The position numbers and the translations under genes were made by a program. Shown one piece after another: positions 17,943 through 27,284 of a stretch of 64,000 bases of DNA. Position 1 is the first letter of the stretch. Each line of letters opens with the position of its first letter. The stretch comes from Bradyrhizobium roseum (lineage in GTDB: Bacteria; Pseudomonadota; Alphaproteobacteria; Rhizobiales; Xanthobacteraceae). The DNA lies in contig NZ_CP129212.1 in the NCBI RefSeq assembly GCF_030413175.1, positions 1,116,001 to 1,180,000 of the forward strand, written 5' to 3'. The notes under the pieces are model-generated. The model ran no database searches. It worked only from the letters and a program-made list of their open reading frames with translations, and had not been told where the DNA came from.

Positions 17943-18983
17943 CTAGGCGACCTTCTTTTCAAGGCCGGCTTCCCACGCGCCCTTGCTCGCCAGCGCGTTC
18001 ATTTTCGCGCGGTGGGTGAAGGCGCGCTGGCCGGCAGCGACGTTCTCGGCCTTGCCCGACCACGCCTTTTGCGGCGCTGCCTGCAGCGCGCGGCCATAGG
18101 AGAAGGTGAGCTTCCAGGGCAGGTTGCGGATCCTGTTCATGGCGTCCAGATGCGCGGTCGCTTCCTCGTCGGATTGCCCGCCGGAGAGGAAGGCGATGCC
18201 CGGCACGGCGGCGGGCACGCAGGCTTTCAGCAGCCGCACGGTTTTCTCCGCGACCTCTTCGACGGAAGCCTGCTGTGCGCACTTCTTGCCCGAAATGACC
18301 ATGTTGGGCTTCAGCACCATGCCCTCGAGTTCGACGCGCTGGATGCGCAATTCCTGAAAGGTCTTGTTCAGCACGCGCTGGGTCACGTCGTAGCAGCGGT
18401 CGATGTCGTGATCGCCATCCATCAGCACTTCCGGCTCCACGATCGGCACGATCTGCGCCGCCTGGCACAGCGCCGCATAGCGCGCCAGCGCGTGCGCGTT
18501 GACGCTGATCGCGGTCATGGTTGGAATGCCCCGGCCGCCAGTGCCGCTGCCGATATCGATCACCGCGCGCCATTTGGCGAAGCGCGCGCCGCGCTCGTAA
18601 TACTTCTTCAATCGCTCGGCGAGCTTGTCGAGGCCGACGGTGACCAGCTCGCCCGGGCATTGCGGCAGCGCCTGCGTTCCCTCGTCGACCTTGATGCCGG
18701 GGATCGCGCCGGCCTGCTCGATCAGCTTGACCAGCGGCGTGCCATCCTTCGCGTTCTGCCAGATCGTCTCGTCGTACAGGATGACGCCGGAGACGTATTG
18801 GCTCATCGCCTCGGAGGAGCGGAACAGCATCTCGCGGTAGTCGCGGCGGCTCTCCTCGGTCGATTCGACCTTGATGGCGTCAAAGCGCTTCTTGATCGTC
18901 CCGGAGGATTCATCGGCGGCGAGGATGCCCTTGCCCGGGGTGACCATGGCGAGGGCAACCTTGTTGAGGTCGGCGAGATTCAT
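17943..18983 (-). CDS. Fructose-bisphosphate aldolase, class I
   Basis: 346 aa, typical of the metal-independent class I enzyme. Visible motifs are KGILAADESSGTIKKRF, the sugar-phosphate region IVPIVEPEVLMDGDHD, and VLKPNMVISGKK, where the Schiff-base lysine (in LKPNM) lies. It cleaves fructose 1,6-bisphosphate to dihydroxyacetone phosphate and glyceraldehyde 3-phosphate. It is placed directly downstream of a class II aldolase gene, so the organism carries both mechanistic types side by side in the same cluster. Confidence 0.95.
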   Translation of the reverse strand: MNLADLNKVALAMVTPGKGILAADESSGTIKKRFDAIKVESTEESRRDYREMLFRSSEAMSQYVSGVILYDETIWQNAKDGTPLVKLIEQAGAIPGIKVDEGTQALPQCPGELVTVGLDKLAERLKKYYERGARFAKWRAVIDIGSGTGGRGIPTMTAISVNAHALARYAALCQAAQIVPIVEPEVLMDGDHDIDRCYDVTQRVLNKTFQELRIQRVELEGMVLKPNMVISGKKCAQQASVEEVAEKTVRLLKACVPAAVPGIAFLSGGQSDEEATAHLDAMNRIRNLPWKLTFSYGRALQAAPQKAWSGKAENVAAGQRAFTHRAKMNALASKGAWEAGLEKKVA

Positions 18984-19107
18984 CGAAGTTCTCCAAGAAC
19001 ATCATGCCCTTGCGCACCAAAATAGGCGGTTCTCGGGCAATTGCCTAGAAAACGTTCGTCGCACCCTAGGTGTTTGCGGGGCGCGGGCGGCCCTTCAGGC
19101 AACCTTG

Positions 19108-20175
19108 TCAGGCAACCTTGGGATCGAGCTCACCCTTGGTGTAACGCTTCGCCATTTCGGCCGTGGTCAGCACCTTCTTGATCTTGCTGGCCTGGCCTGC
19201 GGTGTTGAATTCCTGCAGCCGCTGCTTGCACAGCTTGGCCATCGCTTCCATCGCCGGCTTGAGATATTTGCGCGGATCGAACTCTTCCGGATTTTCCTTC
19301 AGGACCTTGCGGATCTGACCGGTCATCGCCATGCGGTTGTCGGTGTCGATGTTGATCTTGCGCACGCCGTTCTTGATGCCGCGCTGGATCTCGGACACCG
19401 GCACGCCCCAGGTCGGCTTCATCTTGCCGCCATTGGCGTTGATGATCTCCTGGAGATCCTGCGGCACCGAGGACGAGCCATGCATCACCAGATGCGTGTT
19501 CGGCAGCTTGCGATGGATTTCCTCGATCACGTTCATGGCGAGGATGTCGCCGTCGGGCTTGCGGGTGAACTTGTAGGCGCCGTGCGAGGTGCCCATCGCG
19601 ATCGCCAGCGCGTCGACCTTTGTCTCGCGGACGAACTTCACGGCTTCGTCGGGATTGGTCAGCAACTGGTCGTGCGACAGCTTGCCTTCGGCGCCGTGGC
19701 CGTCTTCCTTGTCGCCCATGCCGGTTTCCAGCGAACCGAGTACGCCGAGTTCGCCTTCCACCGAGATGCCGCCGAGATGCGCCATGTCGGTGACGGTCTT
19801 GGTCACCCCGACATTGTAATCCCAGTCGCCGGGCGTCTTGCCGTCAGCTTTCAGCGAACCGTCCATCATCACAGAGGTGAAGCCGGCCTGGATCGCGGTC
19901 ATGCAGGTGGCGGGTTCGTTGCCATGGTCGAGATGCACGCAGACCGGAATCTGCGGATAGATCTCGGTGACGGCGTCCATCATGTGCTTGAGCATGATGT
20001 CGTTGGCGTAGGAGCGCGCGCCGCGCGAGGCCTGGATGATGACGGGGGCATCGAGCGAGGACGCGGCCTCCATGATGGCCAGCGCCTGCTCCATGTTGTT
20101 GATGTTGAACGCCGGCACCCCGTAATCGTGCTCGGCCGCATAATCGAGCAGTTGACGCAAGGTGATGCGAGCCAT
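19108..20175 (-). CDS. fba: Fructose-bisphosphate aldolase, class II (CbbA type)
   Basis: 355 aa zinc-dependent aldolase. Motifs are [12 protein letters not shown], the zinc and catalytic region [24 protein letters not shown], and [19 protein letters not shown]. The length and the insert region ([10 protein letters not shown]) fit the Calvin-cycle-type subgroup. It works in glycolysis, gluconeogenesis or the Calvin cycle. The upstream genes on the same strand are phosphoglycerate kinase and GAPDH, and the class I aldolase follows after 124 bases. Confidence 0.95.
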   Translation of the reverse strand: MARITLRQLLDYAAEHDYGVPAFNINNMEQALAIMEAASSLDAPVIIQASRGARSYANDIMLKHMMDAVTEIYPQIPVCVHLDHGNEPATCMTAIQAGFTSVMMDGSLKADGKTPGDWDYNVGVTKTVTDMAHLGGISVEGELGVLGSLETGMGDKEDGHGAEGKLSHDQLLTNPDEAVKFVRETKVDALAIAMGTSHGAYKFTRKPDGDILAMNVIEEIHRKLPNTHLVMHGSSSVPQDLQEIINANGGKMKPTWGVPVSEIQRGIKNGVRKINIDTDNRMAMTGQIRKVLKENPEEFDPRKYLKPAMEAMAKLCKQRLQEFNTAGQASKIKKVLTTAEMAKRYTKGELDPKVA

Positions 20176-20222
20176 TCAAATTCTCCTGTATTTGCCGCGC
20201 CTCTGGCGCTCCACTAATTGGT

Positions 20223-21419
20223 TTATCGCAGTTTCAGAACTTCGACCCCGGGCAGCGGCTTGCCTTCCATCCATTCGAGGAATGCGCCGCCGGCCGTCGA
20301 GACATAGGAAAAATCGTCGGCCACGCCGGCCTGGTTCAGCGCCGCGACGGTGTCGCCGCCGCCGGCGACCGAGATCAGCTTGTTGGCCTTGGTGCGCTCT
20401 GCAGCATGCTTGGCCGCGACCATGGTGCCGCGGTCGAACGGCGTCATCTCGAACGCGCCGAGCGGGCCGTTCCACACCAGCGTCTTGGCGTCGTCGATCG
20501 CGGCGTGAATCCGCGCGGTTGATTGCGGGCCGACGTCGAGGATCATGCCGTCCGCCGGGATCGCATCGAGTCCATAGGCATGCGAGGGTGAGTTGGCTGC
20601 GAAATGATAGGCGACCACGGCATCGACGGGCAGGATGATGGCGCAGTTCGCGGCCTCGGCCTTCTCCATGATGCGCAGCGCCGTGGCGGCGAGATCCTTC
20701 TCCGCCAGCGACTTGCCGATGCCGACGCCCTGCGCATGCAGGAAGGTGTTGGCCATGCCGCCGCCGATCACCAGCGCATCAACCTTTTTCACAAGGTTTT
20801 CCAAGAGGTCGATCTTGGTCGAGACTTTTGCGCCGCCGATGATCGCGATCACCGGCTTGGTCGGCGCGTCCAGCGCCTTCTCAAGCGCAGTGAGTTCGGC
20901 CTGCATGGTGCGCCCGGCGTAGGCGGGAAGCTTATGGCCGAGGCCTTCGGTGGTGGCGTGCGCGCGGTGCGCGGCCGAGAACGCATCGTTGACCCAGATG
21001 TCGCCGAGTTTTGCCAGCTCCGCCACGAACGCCGGATCGTTCTTCTCTTCCTCTTTGTGGAAGCGGGTGTTTTCCAGGCAGAGAATATCGCCGTCCTTCA
21101 TCGCCGCCACCGCCTTGGCTGCGGCGTCGCCAATGCAATCGTCGGCGAAGGCGACCGGCTTCTTGATCACCTTCGACAGCGCCTCGGCGACCGGCTTCAG
21201 CGAATCCTTGGCGTCGCGTCCCTTCGGCCGGCCGAAATGGGCAAGCAGGATGACCTTGCCGCCCTTGTCCGAGATTTCGGTGATGGTCGGCGCGACGCGC
21301 TCGAGCCGCGTTGCATCGGTGACGCGGCCGTTCTCCATGGGCACGTTGAGGTCGACGCGCAGCAGCACGCGCTTGGCTTTCACGTCGATGTCATCGAGAG
21401 TACGGAAGCTTCCTGCCAT
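20223..21419 (-). CDS. pgk: Phosphoglycerate kinase
   Basis: 398 aa, the standard bacterial length. The family signature [18 protein letters not shown] is at the N-terminus, [10 protein letters not shown] follows, and the nucleotide-binding C-domain has [13 protein letters not shown] and [12 protein letters not shown]. It interconverts 1,3-bisphosphoglycerate and 3-phosphoglycerate with ADP/ATP. A 50-residue membrane protein gene lies between it and GAPDH; all run in the same direction. Confidence 0.97.
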   Translation of the reverse strand: MAGSFRTLDDIDVKAKRVLLRVDLNVPMENGRVTDATRLERVAPTITEISDKGGKVILLAHFGRPKGRDAKDSLKPVAEALSKVIKKPVAFADDCIGDAAAKAVAAMKDGDILCLENTRFHKEEEKNDPAFVAELAKLGDIWVNDAFSAAHRAHATTEGLGHKLPAYAGRTMQAELTALEKALDAPTKPVIAIIGGAKVSTKIDLLENLVKKVDALVIGGGMANTFLHAQGVGIGKSLAEKDLAATALRIMEKAEAANCAIILPVDAVVAYHFAANSPSHAYGLDAIPADGMILDVGPQSTARIHAAIDDAKTLVWNGPLGAFEMTPFDRGTMVAAKHAAERTKANKLISVAGGGDTVAALNQAGVADDFSYVSTAGGAFLEWMEGKPLPGVEVLKLR

Positions 21420-21445
21420 TGATCACCATCGTTTCAAGCGAATTA

Positions 21446-21598
21446 CTATTGATGGTCCGGTGGCGGCGAGTGGCCATGGTCGCCACTTCCGCCGCCATCG
21501 TCAGGGTCGTTGACCTTCATGCCTCGCAGGAAACCGTACGCGATCAAGCCGATCAGCAAGATTACTCCGGGGATTCCGAGCCAGTGCGGAAGGCTCAT
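21446..21598 (-). CDS. Small membrane protein, 50 aa
   Basis: An ATG at 21598 opens a 50-codon frame ending with TAG at 21446-21448. The protein starts MSLPHWLGIPGVILLIGLIA, one transmembrane helix, followed by YGFLRGMKVNDPDD and a Gly/His/Pro-rich tail (GHSPPPDHQ). A purine-rich site (AAGAGAACAG) precedes the ATG at a reasonable distance. It sits 12 bases after the GAPDH stop and 26 bases before pgk, inside the glycolytic operon. No function is known to me; it could be an accessory membrane peptide. Confidence 0.72.
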   Translation of the reverse strand: MSLPHWLGIPGVILLIGLIAYGFLRGMKVNDPDDGGGSGDHGHSPPPDHQ

Positions 21599-21610
21599 CG
21601 ATCTGTTCTC

Positions 21611-22618
21611 TTACAGCAGCTTCCCCATCGCCACGGCGGTGTCGCCCATGCGGTTGGAGAAACCCCATTCATTGTCGTACCAGGACATCACCCGCACCAG
21701 CGTCCCGTTCTGAACCTTGGTCTGGTCCTCGTGGAACGTCGAGGAATGAGGATCGTGGTTGAAGTCGATCGAGACGTTCGGCGCCGTGGTGTAGCCGAGG
21801 ATGCCCTTGAGCTGCTGCTCGGAGGCGCGCTTCATCGCCGCGTTGATTTCCTTCACGTCGGTGGCGCGCTTGGCGACGATCTTGAGATCGACCACCGAAA
21901 CGTTGGGCGTAGGCACCCGGATCGCGACGCCGTCGAGCTTGCCCTTCAGCTCCGGCAGCACCAGGCCGATCGCCTTGGCAGCACCGGTGGAAGTCGGGAT
22001 CATCGACATCGCCGCCGCGCGGCCGCGATAGAGATCCTTGTGCATGGTATCGAGCGTCGGCTGGTCGCCGGTATAGGCGTGGATGGTGGTCATGAAGCCG
22101 GTCTCGATGCCCACCGTGTCGTTCAGCACCTTGGCGACCGGCGCCAGGCAGTTGGTGGTGCAGGAGCCGTTGGAGACGATCAGGTGATCCTTCGTCAGGG
22201 TGTCGTGATTGACGCCGAACACAATGGTCGCATCGGCATTCTCGCCGGGCGCCGATATCAGGACGCGCTTGGCGCCGGCGGTGAGATGGGCTGAAGCCTT
22301 GTCCTTGGCGGTGAAGATGCCCACGCACTCCATCGCGATGTCGACCCCGAGTTCCTTCCAGGGCAGCTTGGACGGATCGCGCTCGGTGGACACTTTGATC
22401 TTGCCGTTGCCGACGCTGATCGAGTCGCCGTCGACGGTGACGATGCCGGGGAAGCGGCCATGCACGGAGTCGAAACGCAGCAGGTGGGCATTGGTCTCGA
22501 CCGGGCCGAGATCGTTGATGCCGACCACCTCGATATCCTTGCGGCCGGATTCCGCGATGGCCCGCAAGATATTGCGGCCGATGCGGCCAAACCCGTTGAT
22601 CCCAACGCGGATTGCCAT
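21611..22618 (-). CDS. gap: Glyceraldehyde-3-phosphate dehydrogenase, type I
   Basis: 335 aa from the ATG at 22618, which has a strong AGGAGA ribosome site; the open frame extends further upstream but [16 protein letters not shown] is the true family N-terminus. The catalytic motif [13 protein letters not shown] contains the nucleophilic cysteine, and [13 protein letters not shown] is at the C-terminus. It oxidises glyceraldehyde 3-phosphate with NAD(P) and phosphate. It is part of the tkt-gap-pgk-fba series. Confidence 0.97.
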   Translation of the reverse strand: MAIRVGINGFGRIGRNILRAIAESGRKDIEVVGINDLGPVETNAHLLRFDSVHGRFPGIVTVDGDSISVGNGKIKVSTERDPSKLPWKELGVDIAMECVGIFTAKDKASAHLTAGAKRVLISAPGENADATIVFGVNHDTLTKDHLIVSNGSCTTNCLAPVAKVLNDTVGIETGFMTTIHAYTGDQPTLDTMHKDLYRGRAAAMSMIPTSTGAAKAIGLVLPELKGKLDGVAIRVPTPNVSVVDLKIVAKRATDVKEINAAMKRASEQQLKGILGYTTAPNVSIDFNHDPHSSTFHEDQTKVQNGTLVRVMSWYDNEWGFSNRMGDTAVAMGKLL

Positions 22619-22755
22619 GCTCGTTTCTCCTCTGATAGCTGGCGCCACCCCGCGGATCCGTTCCACGAGGAGCTTACGGCGGAACGCCCGGTTCGGCCGG
22701 GCGGGAACGGTCAAGATGGCGTTTAGGTAGCGCCTTTTCCCGGCAATCTCAACCG

Positions 22756-24741
22756 TCAGCCCAAGCGCTTCAGGGCAGCGTTAACGGCAGCCTCGGCCGT
22801 AATTCCGAAGTGCTTGAAAAGGTCCTTGGCGGGGGCGCTGGCACCAAAACCGTGCATGCCCACGAATTCACCATCCCGGCCGATCACGGCATCCCAGCCC
22901 CAGCGCACCGCGGCCTCGATGGCGATCTTGACCGGGGCGTTGCCGATGATGGCCTTCTGGCGGTCCGCCGGTTGCGCCAGCAGCAGTTCGAGCGAGGGCA
23001 CCGAGACCACCCGCGACGCGATGCCACGCTCAGCGAGCTGTTTCTGGGCGGCCACGGCGATCTCGACCTCGGAGCCCGAGGCGAACAGCGACACTTTGGC
23101 CTCGCCCTGTGCCGCGACCAGCTCATAGGCGCCATGCGCGCAAGGATTGTCGTTCGGCGCACTGGTTCGAAGCTGCGGCAGGTTCTGGCGGGTCAACGCC
23201 AGCACGGTCGGGCCGTCGATCCGGTTGAGCGCCAGCTCCCAGCACTCGGTCACCTCAATGGCATCGCAGGGCCGGAACACGCGCATGTTGGGGATCGCAC
23301 GGAGTGCCGCGAGGTGTTCCACCGGCTGGTGCGTCGGGCCGTCTTCACCGAGCCCGATGGAATCATGGGTCATCACATAGACGACGCCGGCGCCCATCAG
23401 CGCGGCCAGCCGCATCGCCGGGCGGGCGTAGTCGGTGAACACCAGGAAGGTCGCGCCGTTCGGCGCAAAGCCGCCGTGCAGGAAGATGCCGTTCATGGCA
23501 GCCGCCATGCCGTGCTCGCGGATGCCGTAATGGATGAAGCGGCCCTTCGGCGTCTTGGCTGAGAACGCCACGGCCGATTTCGCCTTGTTGTTGTTGGAGC
23601 CGGTGAGGTCGGCGGAACCGGCAAGAAATTCCATCGGCATCGCAGATGCAATTGCTTCGATTGCAGATTCGGAAGATTTCCGCGTGGCGATATTCTGTGG
23701 CGATTCCAGTAGCGCCTTCTTGTGCGCCCGCAGCGCTTTCGAGAGCGTGGCCGGCCGCTCGTGCCGCATCCGCCGCTCGAATTCGGCGCGCTTGCGCGGG
23801 CCGAGCTCGGCAAAAACGCCTTCCCATTCCTGGCGGGCGGCGGCGCCGCGGCTGCCGGCTTCACGCCACGCCTTCAGCACATCGTCGGGTACCGAGAAAG
23901 CTTCCTGCGAGATTCCGAGCTTTTCCTTGGCGCCCTTCAGTTCGTCGGCGCCGAGCGCCTCGCCATGGGCTTTTGCGGTGCCAGCCCGCGTCGGCGCGCC
24001 GTAGCCGATCGTGGTCTTGCAGGCGATCAGCGACGGCTTGCTGGATTTCTGCGCGCGGGCGATGGCGGCCGCGATCGCCTTCTGGTCATGACCGTCGATC
24101 AGCTCGGCCGCCCAGCCTGCGGACTTGAAGCGCTTCACCTGGTCGACCGAATCGGCGATCGAGGTCGGGCCGTCGATCGAGATGCCGTTGTCGTCATACA
24201 GCACGATCATCTTGTTCAGCTTCCAGTGTCCGGCCATCGCGATCGCTTCCTGCGACACGCCTTCCATCAGGTCGCCGTCGGAGGCGAGCACGTAAGTGTG
24301 ATGGCCGACCACCTTCTTGCCGAATTCGGCGGCTAGCATCTTCTCCGCCAGCGCCATGCCGACGGCGGTGGCGATGCCCTGTCCGAGCGGACCGGTGGTG
24401 GTCTCGATACCCTTGGTGTGAAAATTCTCGGGGTGTCCCGGGGTCAGTGATCCGAGCTGGCGGAAGTTTTTGAGATGGTCGAGCGTCATGTCCTTGTTGC
24501 CGGTAAGGTACAACAAGGCATAGAGCAGCATCGATCCGTGTCCGGCCGAGAGCACGAAGCGGTCGCGATCGGGCCAGGCCGGCGCCGCGGCGTCGAATTT
24601 CAGAAACTGTGTGAACAGCACGGTGGCGATGTCGGCGGCGCCCATCGGCAGGCCGGGATGACCGGATTTCGCCTTCTCGACGGCATCCATGGCAAGCCCG
24701 CGAATCGCATTGGCCATACGGGTGTGATCGACCTGCGTCAT
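22756..24741 (-). CDS. tkt: Transketolase
   Basis: 661 aa from ATG 24741; the frame extends upstream but homology starts at [21 protein letters not shown]. Thiamine diphosphate signature [13 protein letters not shown] is replaced here by [13 protein letters not shown], the usual bacterial form, and the second signature [13 protein letters not shown] is present. It transfers two-carbon ketol units in the pentose phosphate and Calvin pathways. First gene of the minus-strand carbon cluster; the promoter should lie in the 288-bp gap shared with the divergent DUF4164 gene. Confidence 0.96.
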   Translation of the reverse strand: MTQVDHTRMANAIRGLAMDAVEKAKSGHPGLPMGAADIATVLFTQFLKFDAAAPAWPDRDRFVLSAGHGSMLLYALLYLTGNKDMTLDHLKNFRQLGSLTPGHPENFHTKGIETTTGPLGQGIATAVGMALAEKMLAAEFGKKVVGHHTYVLASDGDLMEGVSQEAIAMAGHWKLNKMIVLYDDNGISIDGPTSIADSVDQVKRFKSAGWAAELIDGHDQKAIAAAIARAQKSSKPSLIACKTTIGYGAPTRAGTAKAHGEALGADELKGAKEKLGISQEAFSVPDDVLKAWREAGSRGAAARQEWEGVFAELGPRKRAEFERRMRHERPATLSKALRAHKKALLESPQNIATRKSSESAIEAIASAMPMEFLAGSADLTGSNNNKAKSAVAFSAKTPKGRFIHYGIREHGMAAAMNGIFLHGGFAPNGATFLVFTDYARPAMRLAALMGAGVVYVMTHDSIGLGEDGPTHQPVEHLAALRAIPNMRVFRPCDAIEVTECWELALNRIDGPTVLALTRQNLPQLRTSAPNDNPCAHGAYELVAAQGEAKVSLFASGSEVEIAVAAQKQLAERGIASRVVSVPSLELLLAQPADRQKAIIGNAPVKIAIEAAVRWGWDAVIGRDGEFVGMHGFGASAPAKDLFKHFGITAEAAVNAALKRLG

Positions 24742-25029
24742 GATGAAAATCCGCCTGAATTGAGGTGCTTGGTTACGGGTAACGTACCGGGCAAAGCCGG
24801 AATACGGGCGTGGGCCTAAGGGAGTTAAGGGCTGGATAGCACCACAATCCCCGTGAGTCCAAGGCACGGAAACGCGCCTGCGGTGCGAAAAGTTGCTTAG
24901 CAGTGCATAGCTTCGCGTCGGCGTTGCGCTTGCCTCGCTTGCCACGTAAATTTCGTGCTCTAACCGCTTGCCGAACCGCGGATTTTGCTGCCGCGCGGCG
25001 GGCCTACGCGAAGGTGCGCGCTGCTTCCC

Positions 25030-25350
25030 ATGAGCGATCGTCTCACCAACGGGGCCGGCAATGCCGAGCCGATCCAGGTCGACATCGACGCCGCCACGCG
25101 GCGGCTGATGATGGCGCTCGACGCGCTTGAGGCTGCCGCGGAACGACGGCGCGATGCCGATCGCGACGAGAACGAGCTGGCGAGCCGTATCCAGGCGCTC
25201 GGCGCCGATCGTTCGCGGCTCGCCGACGAACTCGACGGCTCGCTGGTGAAGACACGGCGGCTGGAACGCACCAACCGCGAGATCGCCGAAAGACTGGATA
25301 TCGCGATCGGTACCATCCGCGCGGTGCTCGATGCCGGAGAGGATGAATGA
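25030..25350 (+). CDS. DUF4164 family coiled-coil protein
   Basis: 106 aa, highly charged and predicted to be one long coiled coil ([20 protein letters not shown], then [19 protein letters not shown]). This matches the small DUF4164 proteins that precede ZapA in alphaproteobacteria. The start at 25030 is the Met of MSDRLTNG. Its stop overlaps the zapA start by 4 bases (ATGA), so the two are translationally coupled. A role beside ZapA in Z-ring organisation is likely but unproven. Confidence 0.82.
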   Translation: MSDRLTNGAGNAEPIQVDIDAATRRLMMALDALEAAAERRRDADRDENELASRIQALGADRSRLADELDGSLVKTRRLERTNREIAERLDIAIGTIRAVLDAGEDE

Positions 25351-25730
25351 GCCACATCAACGTCACCATCAATGGCCGGCAGTACCGCATGGCCTGCGAG
25401 GAAGGGCAGGAGGTGCGGCTGCTGAAACTTGCCGAAAGCCTGGAAACGCGGGTCGGCGAATTGCGCGGCAAGTTCGGAGAGATCGGCGACGCGCGCCTCA
25501 CCGTGATGGCCGCGCTCACCGTGTGCGACGAACTGGTCGACGCCAACGCGCGCATCCGCGCGCTGGAGGGCGAACTCGAAACCCTGCGCAATGTCCGCGT
25601 CGCCGCCGCCGACCGCGCCAAGGCGACGCAAGCCGCCGTCGCCAATGCCCTCAACGCCGCCGCCGAACGGATCGAAAAGACCACGCAAGTCATTAACCGC
25701 ACGATAGGTAATGGTGTGGCGATAGGCTGA
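25347..25730 (+). CDS. zapA: Cell division protein ZapA
   Basis: 127 aa. The N-terminus [20 protein letters not shown] forms the ZapA globular head, followed by a long C-terminal coiled coil (about residues 60-115). ZapA crosslinks FtsZ filaments at the division site. It overlaps the DUF4164 gene and is followed by the 6S RNA and 5-FCL genes, the classical zapA-ssrS-fau order, interrupted here by a DUF559 cassette on the other strand. Confidence 0.92.
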   Translation: MSHINVTINGRQYRMACEEGQEVRLLKLAESLETRVGELRGKFGEIGDARLTVMAALTVCDELVDANARIRALEGELETLRNVRVAAADRAKATQAAVANALNAAAERIEKTTQVINRTIGNGVAIG

Positions 25731-25751
25731 GGTGGGGGCGGTGTTTTTCCC

Positions 25752-25818
25752 ACCCGCCCCTCGAGGGGGCGGGTCGGCTCACATGACGCGTAGCGCCATG
25801 TGAGCCGGGGCGGGGTGA
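25752..25818. repeat. Left palindromic border of the DUF559 cassette
   Basis: Two hairpins in tandem: ACCCGCCCC (25752-25760) with GGGGCGGGT (25766-25774), then GGCTCACATG (25776-25785) with CATGTGAGCC (25797-25806), both with perfect arms. They are followed by GGGGCGGGGTGA (25807-25818), which matches 11 of 12 bases of the inverted sequence at 26241-26252 on the other side of the gene. Confidence 0.75.
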
Positions 25819-25822
25819 CAGA

Positions 25823-26218
25823 CTATCCGCGCCGGTGGCGTCTCAGTGGAAGCGCGTCAGCATCCAACGCACCGTGTACCTCTGCATAGACCCGTTCCAT
25901 CACCGCGTTGAGGTCACCGGTCACATCCGAATTCCAGAAGCGGATGACGCGATACCCTTCCTTCTCCAGCCACGCTTGCCGTTCGTTATCGCGCTGAGCC
26001 GTCGCGTCTTCGTTATGATGCCCGCCATCGAGTTCGACGATTAGGCGCTTCGCTGGACAGAAGAAATCCACGACATAGGGACCGATCGGCGCTTGTCGTC
26101 GAAAGTGCGTGCCTTCGATTGGCAGTTCTTTCAGTGCGCGCCAGAGGATACGCTCATGCGGCGTTGTGTTCGCGCGGAGTTTCTTGGCCACGGCGCGGCG
26201 GATTGCTGGTGAAACCAT
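25823..26218 (-). CDS. DUF559 domain endonuclease-like protein
   Basis: 131 aa from MVSPAIRRAVAKKLR; the frame runs further upstream but through the palindromic border, so this start is preferred. It has the DUF559 plan related to Vsr/restriction-type endonucleases: TPHERILWRALKE, FRRQAPIGPYVVDFFCPAKRLIVELDGGHH (split core with Asp and Glu metal ligands) and RVIRFWNSDV. The protein probably nicks or cuts DNA; its biological role is unknown. It lies on the opposite strand between zapA and the 6S RNA gene and is bounded by matching palindromes and short inverted repeats, which suggests that gene and borders moved as a unit. Confidence 0.85.
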   Translation of the reverse strand: MVSPAIRRAVAKKLRANTTPHERILWRALKELPIEGTHFRRQAPIGPYVVDFFCPAKRLIVELDGGHHNEDATAQRDNERQAWLEKEGYRVIRFWNSDVTGDLNAVMERVYAEVHGALDADALPLRRHRRG

Positions 26219-26240
26219 TTCTATCTCGCTCGCGGAGAGA

Positions 26241-26306
26241 TCACCCCACCCCGTTTGAAGTCGGCCATGCCGACCTTCAAACGACCCTCCCCCTCCAGGG
26301 GAGGGT
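26241..26306. repeat. Right palindromic border of the DUF559 cassette
   Basis: TCACCCCACCCC (26241-26252) is the inverted partner of 25807-25818. Then come GTTTGAAG..CTTCAAAC (26253-26282, one bulged base) and ACCCTCCCC..GGGGAGGGT (26284-26306, perfect 9-bp arms). The order mirrors the left border: terminal repeat, palindrome, outer GC-rich hairpin. Confidence 0.75.
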
Positions 26307-26361
26307 AAAGTAAAACGCAATCTTAAGATGTTCGCAATCGGTACCGCTGGCGGTTTCCTTC

Positions 26362-26545
26362 TATAACCCTTACATTGCTCCTGCGAAGCTGCGTCGTGCG
26401 TCAGGAGCCATAATATCCCCGGGGCCTTATCGATCCTTTAGGGAACTGTCCCTGGCCGGGTCCGTGGACCCGGACATATGGTGCCCACCTACTTTCGTAG
26501 GGAACTCCGGGATCGAGTGCTTCAACGGCGTTCGCGGCTTCGTAC
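26362..26545 (+). ncRNA. ssrS: 6S RNA with its promoter -10 element
   Basis: It lies between zapA and the 5-FCL gene, the classical 6S RNA locus. TATAAC at 26362-26367 fits a -10 element, giving a start near 26374. A 10-bp terminal stem pairs 26384-26393 (CGAAGCTGCG) with 26533-26542 (CGCGGCTTCG). Inside are hairpins CCGGGTCC/GGACCCGG (about 26456-26473), AGGGA/TCCCT, and CTAC-tttc-GTAG in the 3' arm beside GTGCCCACC, leaving a large central bubble. 6S RNA mimics an open promoter and sequesters sigma70 RNA polymerase. The length of about 165-170 nt suits alphaproteobacterial forms. The exact ends are estimates. Confidence 0.78.
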
Positions 26546-26589
26546 TTGTTAATTGGGTTGCTTGCGGCGTTGTGCTACGCGCGCGTCCC

Positions 26590-26690
26590 GTCATACCCCG
26601 CGAATGCGGGTATCCAGTACGCCGCGGCGTCTCGGTTGAATCACTGAAGTCTCTGGATTACTGGATCAGCCGCATTCGCGGGTGATGACA
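26590..26690. repeat. Dispersed palindromic intergenic repeat, copy 1
   Basis: A long imperfect palindrome. The left arm GTCATACCCCGCGAATGCGG then ATCCAGTA pairs with the right arm TACTGGATcag then CCGCATTCGCGGGTGATGAC. Related elements occur at 35513-35614 and 41503-41656. It is REP/BIME-like and has no coding potential. Confidence 0.75.
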
Positions 26691-26705
26691 GCGGAAAGAT
26701 ACTGC

Positions 26706-27281
26706 ATGACCGCAACCTTGTCGAAAGCCGATCTTCGCGCTGCTGCGCTCGCCAAGCGCGATGCGTTGAATGACGAGCAGCGCGCGGCTGCAGCGCTTGC
26801 GATGGCCAAGCGCGGCGTGCCGTTTGCGATCCAACCCGGCATGATCGTGTCGGGTTACTCGCCGATCCGCAGCGAGATCGATCCCGCGCCGTTGATGCGC
26901 AAGCTCGCGGAGCGGGGCGCCAGGCTGGCGCTGCCGGCCGTTCTCTCGCGCGGAAAGTCGCTGGCGTTTCGCGCGTGGTCGCCCGACGACCGGCTGATGC
27001 TGGGGCCGCTCGGCATCCTCGAGCCGTCGCCGGCGGCGGAAGAACTGATTCCCGATGTCATGCTGATCCCGCTGGCGGCGTTCGACCGTCAGGGCCACCG
27101 CATCGGCTATGGCGCCGGTCACTACGACTATACCCTCGCGCATCTGCGGAAGGCGAAAGCCATCATCGCCGCCGGTACCGCCTTTTCCGTGCAGGAAATA
27201 AAAGCCGTTCCTGCGCTGCCGCACGACGTGGCGCTGGATTATGTGCTAACGGAAAAGAAAGTGTTCGATTTCCGGAGCTGA
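26706..27281 (+). CDS. fau: 5-formyltetrahydrofolate cyclo-ligase
   Basis: 191 aa from ATG 26706. Family motifs are GYSPIRSEIDP near residue 50 and the ATP/metal signature RIGYGAGHYDYTLA near residue 140. It converts 5-formyl-THF to 5,10-methenyl-THF with ATP. Downstream of 6S RNA, as in many proteobacteria, and 3 bases upstream of a YmdB-like gene that starts with TTG, so they form an operon, possibly processed from a 6S RNA read-through transcript. Confidence 0.93.
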   Translation: MTATLSKADLRAAALAKRDALNDEQRAAAALAMAKRGVPFAIQPGMIVSGYSPIRSEIDPAPLMRKLAERGARLALPAVLSRGKSLAFRAWSPDDRLMLGPLGILEPSPAAEELIPDVMLIPLAAFDRQGHRIGYGAGHYDYTLAHLRKAKAIIAAGTAFSVQEIKAVPALPHDVALDYVLTEKKVFDFRS

Positions 27282-27284
27282 ACT

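Noticed and set aside
25835..26313. Plus-strand open frames across the DUF559 cassette
   Set aside because: They read through palindromes and the antisense of the DUF559 gene and have no recognisable domain.
26316..26345. Similarity of AAGATGTTCGCAATCGG to the E. coli 6S RNA 5' region
   Set aside because: It lies upstream of the -10 element and does not pair with the proposed 3' end; the 10-bp stem further downstream is a better terminal helix, so this match was not used to set the RNA start.
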